NCBI RefSeq assembly: GCF_003323715.1 | Contig: NZ_QOIN01000047.1 | Location: 186,001 to 250,000, forward strand | Reading direction: 5' to 3' | From: Streptomyces diacarni | GTDB lineage: Bacteria > Actinomycetota > Actinomycetes > Streptomycetales > Streptomycetaceae | Length of the DNA stretch: 64,000 nt | Shown: in pieces, positions 45,013 through 53,169 of the stretch | How positions within the stretch are numbered: the stretch's first letter is position 1 | Layout: every line of letters begins with the position of its first letter | Made by a program: the position numbers and the translations under genes | Notes under the pieces: model-generated | The model's database searches: none | Told to the model about the DNA's origin: nothing | What the model saw: only the letters and a program-made list of their open reading frames with translations

Positions 45013-45157
45013 CGCCGGCTCGGAGGCCGCCCGCGGGGAGACTCGGAGGACGCCGTCGCCGGGCTGGTGCGCTTTGCGCTCCGTTTCGACCTCGCGCACG
45101 AGGGGCACCTGGCGCTGCCGGGCGGACAGTTGATCTGCGCCGGGCTGCTGGTCTGAG
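45013..45157 (+). pseudogene. Relic of the C-terminal end of an FHA-type protein
   Basis: One frame of this otherwise gene-free stretch reads EDAVAGLVRFALRFDLAHEGH before ending LPGGQLICAGLLV and a stop at 45155-45157. ALRFDLAHEGHLAL matches ALRFDLVREDDLTL at the C terminus of the FHA protein encoded at 46235-47023. No start or upstream domain is present, so it looks like the remaining end of a duplicated or ancestral copy. The rest of the 498-base gap 44939-45436 contains no recognisable gene. Confidence 0.5.
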
Positions 45158-45436
45158 CACCGTCGGTCCGAGCCCGGACCGCTGGTCCGAGCACCGGACT
45201 GGCACGGTCGTCACAGTGCGTCTGACCGCGCGTTGCGGATTCGCCACAGTACGGAAACCCGGCTGGACAGTCCGACAGTCCGACCACCACCATTGTGGGA
45301 CGGCGTCGGGCGCTACAGAGTGGGCCGGCGGTGCGGCGCCGTACCCGGGGGAGGCGACATTGCTGAGGGCAGGCCGTGGTTCTCCGGAGTCACTCGGCCC
45401 GATCCGCTCCCTCAACACCGTCGGAGGAAAAAGCCC

Positions 45437-46051
45437 GTGAGCTACCCCCCGCCCCCAGGACAGAGTCCACACAATCCGTACTCGGCGCCGCAGCAGCCCC
45501 AGCAGGGCGCCCCCTACGGCTACCCCCAGCAGGGCGCCCCGGCCCCTTACGGCTACCCGCAGGCCGGTATGCCCGCCTACCCGGGCGGCGGCATGCAGCC
45601 CACCGTCAGCATGCCCGGGGTGGTCGTCACCGCGCGCGTCCTGCTGTTCATCGCGGGCTCGCTGTGGGCGCTGTTCGGCGTCATCCTGCTCATCGGCGGC
45701 GTGGCCGCCAACGACGCGCTGGACGACATTCCCGGTGTGGGGGCGGCAGGCGGTGCCGCCCTGGGTGTCGCGCTGTTCGGGCTGCTGATCGGCGGTGGTC
45801 TGGCGGCGCTGCACATCGTGCCCGCCTCGATGTTCGGCAGGGGCCGCACCGGCACGCGCGTGACGGCGATCATCGCCGGCTCGGTCAACGCGCTGATCCC
45901 CCTGCTGAGCTTCATCGGCAGCCTGGCCAGCAGTGACTCGGCGGCCGGCTCGCTGATCCTCGCCGTGCTGTGGCTGGCGACCGCCGTACTCACGATCGCG
46001 TTCTGCTCGATGAGCGCCGCGGGCCAGTGGTTCAACAGGCCGCAGTACTAG
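45437..46051 (+). CDS. Pro/Gln-rich small membrane protein
   Basis: The 204-residue protein starts with a Pro/Tyr/Gln-rich, presumably cytoplasmic tail (SYPPPPGQSPHNPY, repeated QQGAPYGYP units) and has four hydrophobic helices (about 62-84, 95-120, 135-155 and 165-190), the layout of DUF4190-like actinobacterial proteins. GTG 45437 has GGAGG nine bases ahead. Function unknown. It precedes the FHA-kinase cassette by 183 bases on the same strand and might be connected to it, but nothing proves this. Confidence 0.72.
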   Translation: MSYPPPPGQSPHNPYSAPQQPQQGAPYGYPQQGAPAPYGYPQAGMPAYPGGGMQPTVSMPGVVVTARVLLFIAGSLWALFGVILLIGGVAANDALDDIPGVGAAGGAALGVALFGLLIGGGLAALHIVPASMFGRGRTGTRVTAIIAGSVNALIPLLSFIGSLASSDSAAGSLILAVLWLATAVLTIAFCSMSAAGQWFNRPQY

Positions 46052-46234
46052 GCCTTCGGCCTGTCGTTCAGGCCATCCCCTGCCGTCCGAGCAGGGGCCG
46101 CGGCAACCGCGCGGTGACGGCGCGGCCGGACTTCCGGCCGCGCCGTCGCTGTTGTGGGTGACCGCCCGCCGCCCGCCGTCGTGCGGCGAATGGCTCCGTG
46201 CCGCGCCGGGCATGTATGCGCCGGGGGGTTGCGT

Positions 46235-47023
46235 ATGCACAGCATCATCGTTGTGCCGCCCGAGGAGTGGGCGGCACAGGGGGCAAGACGGCAGGCCGGG
46301 CAGGTGCGGTTGGCGCCCGGCGAGAGTCTCCGGTTCGGCCGGGAGGAGGAGTGCGGACTCGTCCTCGCGCACCCGGGGGTGTCCAGGAGTGCCGGGGTGC
46401 TCGCGGCCAGCGGCTCGTTCTGGACGCTGACCAACCACAGTCGCGACCGTACGTACGTCGTGGAGAACCCGGAGGGCGCGGGAGAGCACATCAAGGTGGT
46501 GCCGGGCCGGGTGGAGGCTCCGGTGCCCTTCGAGTTCTCCCGGGTGGTGCTGCCCGCGGGGGACGAGCTGGTCACTTTCGAGGTGTGGGCGCCACGCCAC
46601 GACCACCTGCGGACGGAACCGGGTGCCGACGAGGGGGCGCTGACCGTTCCGGCCTTCCCGCTCGACCGGAACTCCCGGTACTTCCGGGTGCTGGTCGCAC
46701 TGTGTGAGCCGCGGCTGCGCGGGGAACCGTACGCGCCGCTGCCCACCACCGAGCAGCTGACCGAACGGCTGCGGACGGCGTGGCCGGAGGCGGGCCGCGC
46801 TTCGGTGCAGTGGAACATCGACTATCTCGCCGTCAAACTGCGCCTGCGGCCCGCTCCCGAGGACAGTCCGGAGGGCAGAGCGCGGCTCAACGGGAAGAAG
46901 GAGATGCTGGTCGCTCTGGCGCTCCGTTTCGACCTGGTGCGCGAGGACGATCTGACCCTGCTCGGCAGTGCGCGAGGCCGCGGACGGCTGGACGCGCGCC
47001 CGGGCGGAACGGTGCCGGCATGA
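46235..47023 (+). CDS. FHA-domain protein with C-terminal winged-helix-like part
   Basis: About 262 residues. The first part (20-110) has the FHA pattern GESLRFGREEECGLVLAHPGVSRSAGVLAASGSFWTLTNHSRDRTYV: the G-R-x2-x-D-like loop, the S-R and the N of phosphothreonine-binding FHA domains (landmarks SLRFGREEEC and GVSRSAG). After a linker, 150-250 form a helical DNA-binding-like region (PLPTTEQLTERLRTAWPE, NIDYLAVKLRLRP). Its stop overlaps the kinase start (ATGA), so the two are translated together; the FHA domain is the natural reader of kinase phosphorylation. ATG 46235 follows a GGGGGG run by six bases. Confidence 0.8.
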   Translation: MHSIIVVPPEEWAAQGARRQAGQVRLAPGESLRFGREEECGLVLAHPGVSRSAGVLAASGSFWTLTNHSRDRTYVVENPEGAGEHIKVVPGRVEAPVPFEFSRVVLPAGDELVTFEVWAPRHDHLRTEPGADEGALTVPAFPLDRNSRYFRVLVALCEPRLRGEPYAPLPTTEQLTERLRTAWPEAGRASVQWNIDYLAVKLRLRPAPEDSPEGRARLNGKKEMLVALALRFDLVREDDLTLLGSARGRGRLDARPGGTVPA

Positions 47024-48624
47024 CGCTACGGCTCCCGATCGGCTACCGGGTGGGGGCCTGGGAGGTGCGGGAATCCATCGCGAGCGGCGCGTTCGGCAGC
47101 GTCTACGAGGGCCAGCGGGTCAGCGTCCCCGAGGAGCCGCACGGCGACGTCCACGAGGAGACGCAGGGCGACGTCCACGGGGGGAAGCACGGCAGTGCCC
47201 GCGAGCCGCAGCCCGATGTCCAGGAGGAGCCGCGCGGCAGCGTCGGCGAGGAGCGGCGAGAGAGCGCCCGCAATGACCCGCAGGACAGCGTCCACGAGGG
47301 AACGCAGAGCAACATCCGTGGAAGGCGGCACGACAGAGCCCGCAGAAAGCCGCACATGCGCGCACGCGAGGAAGCGCACGGCGAGGTCGGGGGGCCGCCG
47401 GGTGGCGAGCCGTCCCGCGCCGCCCTGAAGTTCCTGCCGACGGGGACACGGACGCCGCGCCAGCTGGACCACCTGCGTGATCTCACGGAGCGCGAGGTGG
47501 CGCTCCTGCGGGCCGTCCAGCGGCCACGGCTGATCCGGATGCACGAGGTGCTCACCGTCGACGATCCGGAGCGGCCCGACGTCGACGGCGCCTGTGTGCT
47601 CGTTCTGGAGCGTGCGCACACCTCTGTGGAGCGGATGCTCGCCCACGGGGGCCTCATCCAGGCCGCACTGCTCGCGCAGGTGTGCGAAGGGTTGGTCCAG
47701 TTGCACTCGGCGGGCTGGGTGCACGGTGACCTCAAGCCGGCCAACGTCCTGCTCATGCGGGACAGCACGGTGCGCCTGTGCGACTTCAACCTCGCGGCGG
47801 AGCTGGAGGGCACACACGCCTACTCGCCCGCGTTCTCCACGCCCGACTACACGCCGCCCGAACTGCTGTGGTCGGACATCGGCGAGCGGGGGCAGCGCAT
47901 CAGGCCCAGCACCGACGTGTGGGCGTTCGGCGTCCTCGCCCACCTCGTACTGACCGGTGACTTCCCGTTCCCCGGGAGCACCTCTTCGGCCCGCAGGGAC
48001 GCCGTGCTGCGCTACGCGCGCGGCGGCGAGGGGTTGCGCCTGTCGGACGAGCTCCCGGACGCCTGGCGCGGCATCGTCACCGACTGCCTGGCCCCCACGC
48101 ACGAGGAGCGCGCCCGGCACGACGCGCGGTCCCTGCTGCCCAGGACGGAGGAGGCCGCAGGCACCGCGCGGGCCGCCAGACCGCGCTCCCGGCGGCGCCG
48201 CTTCGGGCTGTCCCTGGCGGCGGGGCTCACCGGACTCGGCCTGGTGGCGGGCACCGCGGCGGTGACGGCGACGCTCGTCGACGACGGTTCCGGCACGCAC
48301 AGCACGGCGGAACCCACCGGGTACGACCGGTGCGAACGGGGCTACGTCTGCTTCTTCACCGAGCCCGCGGGCCAGGGCGACATGTGCAGCTGGTTCGGCT
48401 TCGACGAGGACTGGCGCACCGGCACCATCCGCTGCCCCTGGAGTGCCCGCCAGGCACCCCGTTCGGTGTTCAACAACGGGACGCAGGGCAAGCACACCGC
48501 CGTCGCCTACTTCCACTCCGACGACCACCACGGGCGCGAGGGGTGCATCAGCCGGCTGGCCAGGACGGACCTGCCCGCCGACCTTCCCGAGATCCGCTCC
48601 CACAGCTGGGTCAAGAGCTGCTGA
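47020..48624 (+). CDS. Transmembrane Ser/Thr protein kinase with N-lobe insertion and I36-like outer domain
   Basis: A 534-residue PknB-like receptor kinase. The glycine loop is ASGAFGSVYEG (21-31), the ATP-site lysine is Lys137 in AALKFLP, catalytic loop HGDLKPANV (Asp237), metal site DFN (255-257, instead of DFG), and TPDYTPPELL. Residues 33-130 between the glycine loop and the lysine are a charged, repetitive insertion not found in normal kinases. A membrane helix at about 396-418 leads to an outer domain (430-534) with CERGYVCFF, FNNG and WVKSC. It follows the FHA gene with a four-base overlap. It may sense a cell-wall or protease-related signal. Confidence 0.82.
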   Translation: MTLRLPIGYRVGAWEVRESIASGAFGSVYEGQRVSVPEEPHGDVHEETQGDVHGGKHGSAREPQPDVQEEPRGSVGEERRESARNDPQDSVHEGTQSNIRGRRHDRARRKPHMRAREEAHGEVGGPPGGEPSRAALKFLPTGTRTPRQLDHLRDLTEREVALLRAVQRPRLIRMHEVLTVDDPERPDVDGACVLVLERAHTSVERMLAHGGLIQAALLAQVCEGLVQLHSAGWVHGDLKPANVLLMRDSTVRLCDFNLAAELEGTHAYSPAFSTPDYTPPELLWSDIGERGQRIRPSTDVWAFGVLAHLVLTGDFPFPGSTSSARRDAVLRYARGGEGLRLSDELPDAWRGIVTDCLAPTHEERARHDARSLLPRTEEAAGTARAARPRSRRRRFGLSLAAGLTGLGLVAGTAAVTATLVDDGSGTHSTAEPTGYDRCERGYVCFFTEPAGQGDMCSWFGFDEDWRTGTIRCPWSARQAPRSVFNNGTQGKHTAVAYFHSDDHHGREGCISRLARTDLPADLPEIRSHSWVKSC

Positions 48625-48728
48625 CAGGTGTGCGCGGCAGCGCGGACGGACGCTCCGCGCGGGGGCGGCTGTGCGCACCCTGGGAGTTGCGAGGTACCGG
48701 TCCCCGCGCCCTGACGGCACTGTGAAGT

Positions 48729-48749
48729 CGTGCCGCCCAGGGCGGCACG
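48729..48749 (+). terminator. Hairpin between kinase and secreted protein gene
   Basis: CGTGCCGCC at 48729-48737 pairs with GGCGGCACG at 48741-48749, loop CAG. It may separate expression of the kinase from the secreted protein. Confidence 0.5.
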
Positions 48750-48759
48750 CAGGGGGAAA

Positions 48760-48795
48760 CACCGGGCCCGGTCGACACGGGGGGCGGGCCCGGTG
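48760..48795 (+). promoter_or_regulatory. Second hairpin upstream of the secreted-protein start
   Basis: CACCGGGCCCG at 48760-48770 pairs with CGGGCCCGGTG at 48785-48795. It ends 26 bases before the start codon and about 12 bases before the GGAGGGG ribosome site, so it could affect translation of the secreted protein. Confidence 0.4.
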
Positions 48796-48821
48796 TCCAT
48801 GAGAACCGGAGGGGAACCATC

Positions 48822-49271
48822 ATGCGCAAGCTGAAGCTCGCCGCGATCTGCGTCGGGACCGCGGCACTCATCGCCACCGGGGGAACCATGACCGCCGGCG
48901 CCACCACGCCGGCGACCACCGTCCAGAGCGCGTCGGCGGGGACGGCCGCGAAGACCGTCGACCCGAAGGGCGCCCACAGCACGGATGTCAGCGTCACCGC
49001 GTACTCGTGCACCCGGGGGGCGGTCTGCTTCTACACGGGCACGAAGGGCACCGGGAAGAAGTACCAGCGCTTCGTCAACACGAACAACAACTACAACCAC
49101 ATCAGCTCCGCCTGGAACAACGGGCGGACCGACGAGGCCCTGGACCACGTGAAGGTCAAGTGGAACTACACCGACAGCGGCACGTCTCACTGGGGCTGCC
49201 TGTCCCCGGGCGAGAAGTGGAACGGCTACGACTACACGGTGGACGCCATCCGCTGGGTCAAGAGCTGCTGA
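48822..49271 (+). CDS. Secreted peptidase-inhibitor-I36/crystallin-like protein
   Basis: A 149-residue precursor with a Sec signal peptide (MRKLKLAAICVGTAALIATGG, cleavage region AGA near 27). The mature part has VSVTAYSCTRGAVCFYTGTKGTGK, SAWNNGRTDEAL, a GCLSPGEKW turn and the end WVKSC, which match the outer domain of the kinase just upstream (CERGYVCFFTEPAGQGD, FNNGTQGK, GCISRLAR, WVKSC). I36 proteins include protease inhibitors of Streptomyces. GGAGGGG stands seven bases ahead of the ATG. Inference: it may be the ligand, decoy or effector that belongs to the kinase. Confidence 0.78.
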   Translation: MRKLKLAAICVGTAALIATGGTMTAGATTPATTVQSASAGTAAKTVDPKGAHSTDVSVTAYSCTRGAVCFYTGTKGTGKKYQRFVNTNNNYNHISSAWNNGRTDEALDHVKVKWNYTDSGTSHWGCLSPGEKWNGYDYTVDAIRWVKSC

Positions 49272-49297
49272 GCGGGCGCACGGGGCGGTGAGAACCA

Positions 49298-49333
49298 CTC
49301 CGGGGCCGGCGGAAGCGTCCGCCGGCCCCGGAG
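49298..49333 (+). terminator. 16-bp perfect hairpin terminator
   Basis: CTCCGGGGCCGGCGGA at 49298-49313 pairs with 49318-49333 around the loop AGCG, 26 bases after the stop of the secreted protein gene. It closes the FHA-kinase cassette. Confidence 0.8.
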
Positions 49334-49337
49334 GCGT

Positions 49338-49400
49338 GCCGCACAGTGCCGCACTGTGCGTAGAGGGCCGCACAGTGCCGTAGAGGGCCGCACAGTGCCG
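49338..49400. repeat. Exact 20-bp tandem duplication with partial copies
   Basis: TAGAGGGCCGCACAGTGCCG stands at 49361-49380 and again at 49381-49400; a partial copy (CCGCACAGTGCC) precedes at 49340. It lies behind the terminator and has no coding role. Confidence 0.85.
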
Positions 49401-49474
49401 TGGAGAGTCGCGGAGTGCCTGACCGGGCTCGGTGGAGCACGCGCCCGGACATTCGCCGGACACTCGGCAGGCAC

Positions 49475-51055
49475 TCAGTGGAAGAAGTGCCGCGTCCCCG
49501 TCACGTACATCGTGATGCCCGCCTTCTCGGCGGCCTCGACGACCTGTTCGTCGCGCACGGACCCGCCCGGCTGGACGACGGCGCGCACGCCCGCCTCCGC
49601 CAGCACCTCGAGGCCGTCCGGGAACGGGAAGAACGCGTCCGACGCCGCGTACGCCCCCCGCGCCCGCTCCTCGCCCGCGCGCTGGACGGCGAGCCGTGCC
49701 GAGTCGACCCGGTTGACCTGCCCCATGCCGACGCCGACCGTCGCCCGGTCCTTGCCGAGCAGGATGGCGTTGGACTTGACGGCGCGGCACGCCCGCCAGG
49801 CGAAGGCCAGCTCGGCCAGCTCACCGGCGTCCAGCGCCGCCCCGGCGGCCAGGGTCCAGTGCGCCGGGTCGTCGCCCTCCGCCTGGAAGGCGTCCTTGAC
49901 CTGGGCGAGTCCACCGCCGTCGATGGGACGGAACTCGGCGGGCGCCGCAGGGGCCTCGGGGCAGCGCAGGACCCGGATGTTCTTCTTACGGGTGAGCGCT
50001 TCCACAGCGCCCTCCTCGTAGTCCGGGGCGACGATGACCTCCGTGAAGATGCCCGCGACCTGCTCGGCCATCTCCTTCGACACCGGACGGTTGACGGCGA
50101 TCACGCCGCCGTAGGCGGACAGCGGATCGCAGGCGTGCGCCTTGCGGTGCGCCTCGGCCACATCGGCGGCGACCGCGATACCGCAGGGGTTGGTGTGCTT
50201 GATGACCGCCACGCACGCCTCGTCGTGGTCGTGGGCGGCACGCCGCGCGGCCTCGGTGTCGACGTAGTTGTTGTACGACATCTCCTTGCCGTGCAGCTGC
50301 TCGGCCTCGGCCAGCCCGCCGCAGCCGCCCGTGTAGAGCGCGGCCGGCTGGTGCGGGTTCTCGCCGTAGCGCAGCACGTTCTTGCGCGTGTAGGTGACGC
50401 CGATGAACTCGGAGAACGGGGAGGGCTCCTCCTCGTCCTTGCCGGTGTACTCGGCGAACCAGCCCGCCACCGCCACGTCGTACGCCGCCGTGTGCCGGAA
50501 GGCCTCCCCCGCCAGGCGCTTGCGCGCGGCCAGGTCGAAGCCGCCCTCCCGGACAGCGTCCAGGACGTCGCCGTAGCGGTCCGGGTTGACGACGACGGCC
50601 ACGGACGGGTGATTCTTGGCGGCGGCGCGCACCATCGAGGGGCCGCCGATGTCGATCTGTTCCACGCACTCGTCGTCCGACGCGCCCGAGGCCACGGTCT
50701 CGGCGAACGGATAGAGGTTGACGACGACCAGCTCGAACGGTTCGACGCCCAGCTCGCCCAGCTGTTCGCGGTGTGCCGTAAGGCGCTGGTCGGCGAGGAT
50801 GCCGGCGTGCACACGCGGGTGCAGGGTCTTGACCCGCCCGTCCAGGCACTCGGGGAAGCCGGTCAGCTCCTCGACGGGGGTGACCGGAACGCCGGTGTCC
50901 GCGATGCGCTTCGCCGTCGATCCCGTCGAGACCAGCTGCACCCCCGCGGCGTGCAGCCCCCGGGCCAGCTCCTCCAGACCCGTCTTGTCGTACACGCTGA
51001 CCAGCGCCCGGCGGATCGGCCGCTTGGCGCCCGTGGTCGCAGCAGTCTCACTCAT
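49475..51055 (-). CDS. purH: Bifunctional AICAR transformylase/IMP cyclohydrolase
   Basis: The 526-residue protein carries an N-terminal IMP cyclohydrolase domain (RALVSVYDKTGLEELARGLHAAGV, LVSTGSTAKRI, VKTLHPRVHAGIL) and the C-terminal AICAR formyltransferase domain (LRYGENPHQPAALY, NYVDTEAA, IKHTNPCG with the Lys-His pair, AYGGVIAVN, GMGQVNRVDSA). It makes the last two steps to IMP using 10-formyl-THF. ATG 51055 overlaps the purN stop by eight bases, so the two are co-translated. Confidence 0.96.
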   Translation of the reverse strand: MSETAATTGAKRPIRRALVSVYDKTGLEELARGLHAAGVQLVSTGSTAKRIADTGVPVTPVEELTGFPECLDGRVKTLHPRVHAGILADQRLTAHREQLGELGVEPFELVVVNLYPFAETVASGASDDECVEQIDIGGPSMVRAAAKNHPSVAVVVNPDRYGDVLDAVREGGFDLAARKRLAGEAFRHTAAYDVAVAGWFAEYTGKDEEEPSPFSEFIGVTYTRKNVLRYGENPHQPAALYTGGCGGLAEAEQLHGKEMSYNNYVDTEAARRAAHDHDEACVAVIKHTNPCGIAVAADVAEAHRKAHACDPLSAYGGVIAVNRPVSKEMAEQVAGIFTEVIVAPDYEEGAVEALTRKKNIRVLRCPEAPAAPAEFRPIDGGGLAQVKDAFQAEGDDPAHWTLAAGAALDAGELAELAFAWRACRAVKSNAILLGKDRATVGVGMGQVNRVDSARLAVQRAGEERARGAYAASDAFFPFPDGLEVLAEAGVRAVVQPGGSVRDEQVVEAAEKAGITMYVTGTRHFFH

Positions 51056-51710
51056 GACCCAGTCGTACCCTTCTTCTGTTCGGCCCCTCGAAGGTGTAGC
51101 CGTCGCGGGCGATGCGCCCCACGACCTCGACGAGCAGCCGTCGCTCGACTTCCTTGATCCGCTCGTGCAGAGCGGCACCCTCGTCGGTGTGGTCCTCTTC
51201 CCGGACCTCGACGGCGCGCTGCGCGATCACGGGCCCGGTGTCGACGCCGTCGTCGACGAAGTGGACGGTGCACCCGGTCACCTTCGCGCCGTACGCGAGC
51301 GCGTCGCGTACGCCGTGAGCGCCGGGAAAACTGGGGAGCAGCGCGGGGTGCGTGTTGAGGAACCGCCCGCCGAAGCGCGCCAGGAACCCGGGGCCCACCA
51401 CCTTCATGAAGCCCGCCGAGACCACCAGGTCGGGGGCGTGGGCGGCCGTCGCCTCCGCCAGCGCCGCGTCCCACTCCCCGCGGGTGGCGAAGTCCTTCAC
51501 CCGGCACGTGTAGGTGGGGATCCCGGCCCGTTCCGCGCGCGACAGCCCCTCGATACCGCCCCGGTCGGCGCCCACGGCGACGATCTCGTACGGGGTGTCC
51601 GTGGCGGGGTCGGCCGCGGCGTCGATCAGCGCCTGGAGGTTGGTACCTGAGCCGGACACCAGGACGACGAGGCGCACGGGGGCGGCGGGACGGAAGGACG
51701 GCGCGTCCAC
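51048..51710 (-). CDS. purN: Phosphoribosylglycinamide formyltransferase
   Basis: The 220-residue enzyme formylates GAR with 10-formyl-THF in purine synthesis. It has VSGSGTNLQALIDA, the catalytic GRFLNTHPALLPSFPG (Asn-His) and the Asp of VHFVDDGVDTGPVI. GTG 51710 gives the common length; upstream ATG codons would add unrelated residues and lack support, although the ribosome site (AGAGAG) is weak. It heads the purN-purH operon. Confidence 0.95.
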   Translation of the reverse strand: MDAPSFRPAAPVRLVVLVSGSGTNLQALIDAAADPATDTPYEIVAVGADRGGIEGLSRAERAGIPTYTCRVKDFATRGEWDAALAEATAAHAPDLVVSAGFMKVVGPGFLARFGGRFLNTHPALLPSFPGAHGVRDALAYGAKVTGCTVHFVDDGVDTGPVIAQRAVEVREEDHTDEGAALHERIKEVERRLLVEVVGRIARDGYTFEGPNRRRVRLGHE

Positions 51711-52032
51711 GACGGTGCTCTCTCTCGCGGGAGACGGGCAGGATGCAGGCAGTACTGAGGGGTGCTGGAGGGGCGCGGTGAGGTGGGTGGGGCGGACGGG
51801 GCGGCCGGGCGTCATTGTGTGGTCGCACAAGTACGTGGACCCGCGAATTCCGGGGAACTCTACGAAGCGTCCGACCGTCGGCAACCATACCGGCCCTCGG
51901 AACGGCCCCCACGGGACGGGGGCGCAACCGGAAGGTAGCGTCAGGGACACGGCCTTCTCGGGCTCCCGCGGGGCTCGGAGGGCCACACGGCCGTGTAACC
52001 GACGCGGAAGCGACGAGGAAGACACACACCAG
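51711..52032. other. Divergent intergenic region purN / membrane gene
   Basis: No gene is seen. A GGAAC box at 51854-51858 is followed after 17 bases by CGTC at 51876-51879 on the plus strand, a fair match to the sigma-E (ECF) promoter pattern of Streptomyces. It lies about 150 bases upstream of the membrane-protein start. A purine-regulated site for purN was not recognised. Confidence 0.35.
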
Positions 52033-53055
52033 ATGACCGACCGACGCCGCCGTACGGCCGCATCCGACAGCACCTCCCGCGAGGACAACCCCTTCGCGCC
52101 ACCGCCGGAGGGGCAGCCGGACCAGCCATGGCAGCCTCGGCAGCCGCGGCGGCTCGCCCAGGAGAAGGACGACGGGTCGGACCCCGACGGCCCCAGGGGC
52201 CCCCGTGGCCCAGGGGGCCCGGGGCCGGACGCCGGGAGAGGATCCGGCGGCGGAGGCGACGGCTCGGGAGGGGATTCCGGCTCGTCGGACGGCGAGCAGC
52301 GGCCCTCCGCGTGGGGCAGCCAGTGGAGCAGCCGCCAGCCGGGACGGCACGGCGGCAGCTTCGGCGGCGGCGACCGCGGGAATGACCGCGACCGCGACCG
52401 GCAGGGCAACGGCGACCGGGGGCCTGGCGGACCCGGAGGCGGGCCCGGCGGCTCCGGCGGGCGCGGCATGCGCTGGGACCCGACGGACCCGCTCCAGCGG
52501 CACGCCCGGTACGCCCTCCACGCAGGCATCTGGGGCCTCTTCTTCGCTCTGCTGGGCGTCCCCGAGGCCGCACTCCTGCTCGGGGCGCTCTCGCTCTACT
52601 GGGGCATCAGCGCGCTGCGCGGCAACCCACCGAAATCCACGACCGAAGGCCGCAGGTCCAAGGGTGACAAGCGGCGCCGCTCCGTGACCGCCACGGCGGA
52701 GGACGTCGCCGGTACCGACCGCAGCGCGGAGGGCGAGGAGGAGCCGGGACGCTCCGCGGGCCCCGGCGGAACCGCCGGCCCCGGGGGCCAGGGCGGCGCC
52801 GGTGGCCCGGACGGCCGGTCGCCGATCCCGCTCGCCGTCACCCCGGCCCAGGCGGCCAAGGCCAAGCGGACGGCCGCCATCAGCGGCCTGGTCACCGCGG
52901 GGCTGACACTCGCGATCGTCGCGGCGACGTACACGTTCCAGTTCGCCTACAGCGAGTACTACACCTGCCAGAACGACGCGCTGACCCAGTCTTCCCGCGA
53001 CGACTGCGAGCGGCACCTGCCGGAGGAACTGCAGCCGTTCCTGGAGAACCGCTGA
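52033..53055 (+). CDS. Membrane protein with Gly/Pro/Asp-rich N-terminal region
   Basis: The 340-residue protein begins with about 145 low-complexity residues (GGPGP, GNDRDRDRQG) and then two hydrophobic helices (LHAGIWGLFFALLGVPEAALLLGAL and ISGLVTAGLTLAIVAATYTF), with a charged Gly/Ser-rich linker between and a short outer end containing two Cys (TCQNDALTQSSRDDCERHLP). It corresponds to the conserved integral membrane gene found between purN and the PerM-like gene in Streptomyces, of unknown function. ATG 52033 has a weak site. Confidence 0.75.
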   Translation: MTDRRRRTAASDSTSREDNPFAPPPEGQPDQPWQPRQPRRLAQEKDDGSDPDGPRGPRGPGGPGPDAGRGSGGGGDGSGGDSGSSDGEQRPSAWGSQWSSRQPGRHGGSFGGGDRGNDRDRDRQGNGDRGPGGPGGGPGGSGGRGMRWDPTDPLQRHARYALHAGIWGLFFALLGVPEAALLLGALSLYWGISALRGNPPKSTTEGRRSKGDKRRRSVTATAEDVAGTDRSAEGEEEPGRSAGPGGTAGPGGQGGAGGPDGRSPIPLAVTPAQAAKAKRTAAISGLVTAGLTLAIVAATYTFQFAYSEYYTCQNDALTQSSRDDCERHLPEELQPFLENR

Positions 53056-53115
53056 GGCGGGCCCACCGACGCGGGGCCCACCGACGCGGGGCCCACCGAG
53101 GCGGGGCCCACCGAG
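53056..53115. repeat. 15-bp tandem repeat, four copies
   Basis: Units of GCGGGGCCCACCGAC (last base C or G; first copy begins GGCGGG) run from 53056 to 53115 directly after the stop codon of the membrane gene. They lie between two convergent genes. Confidence 0.85.
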
Positions 53116-53169
53116 ATGGGTCCGCTGAGGCGGCAGCGCTGCTGAGGCGGACGAACCGGGGCGGCGCGC

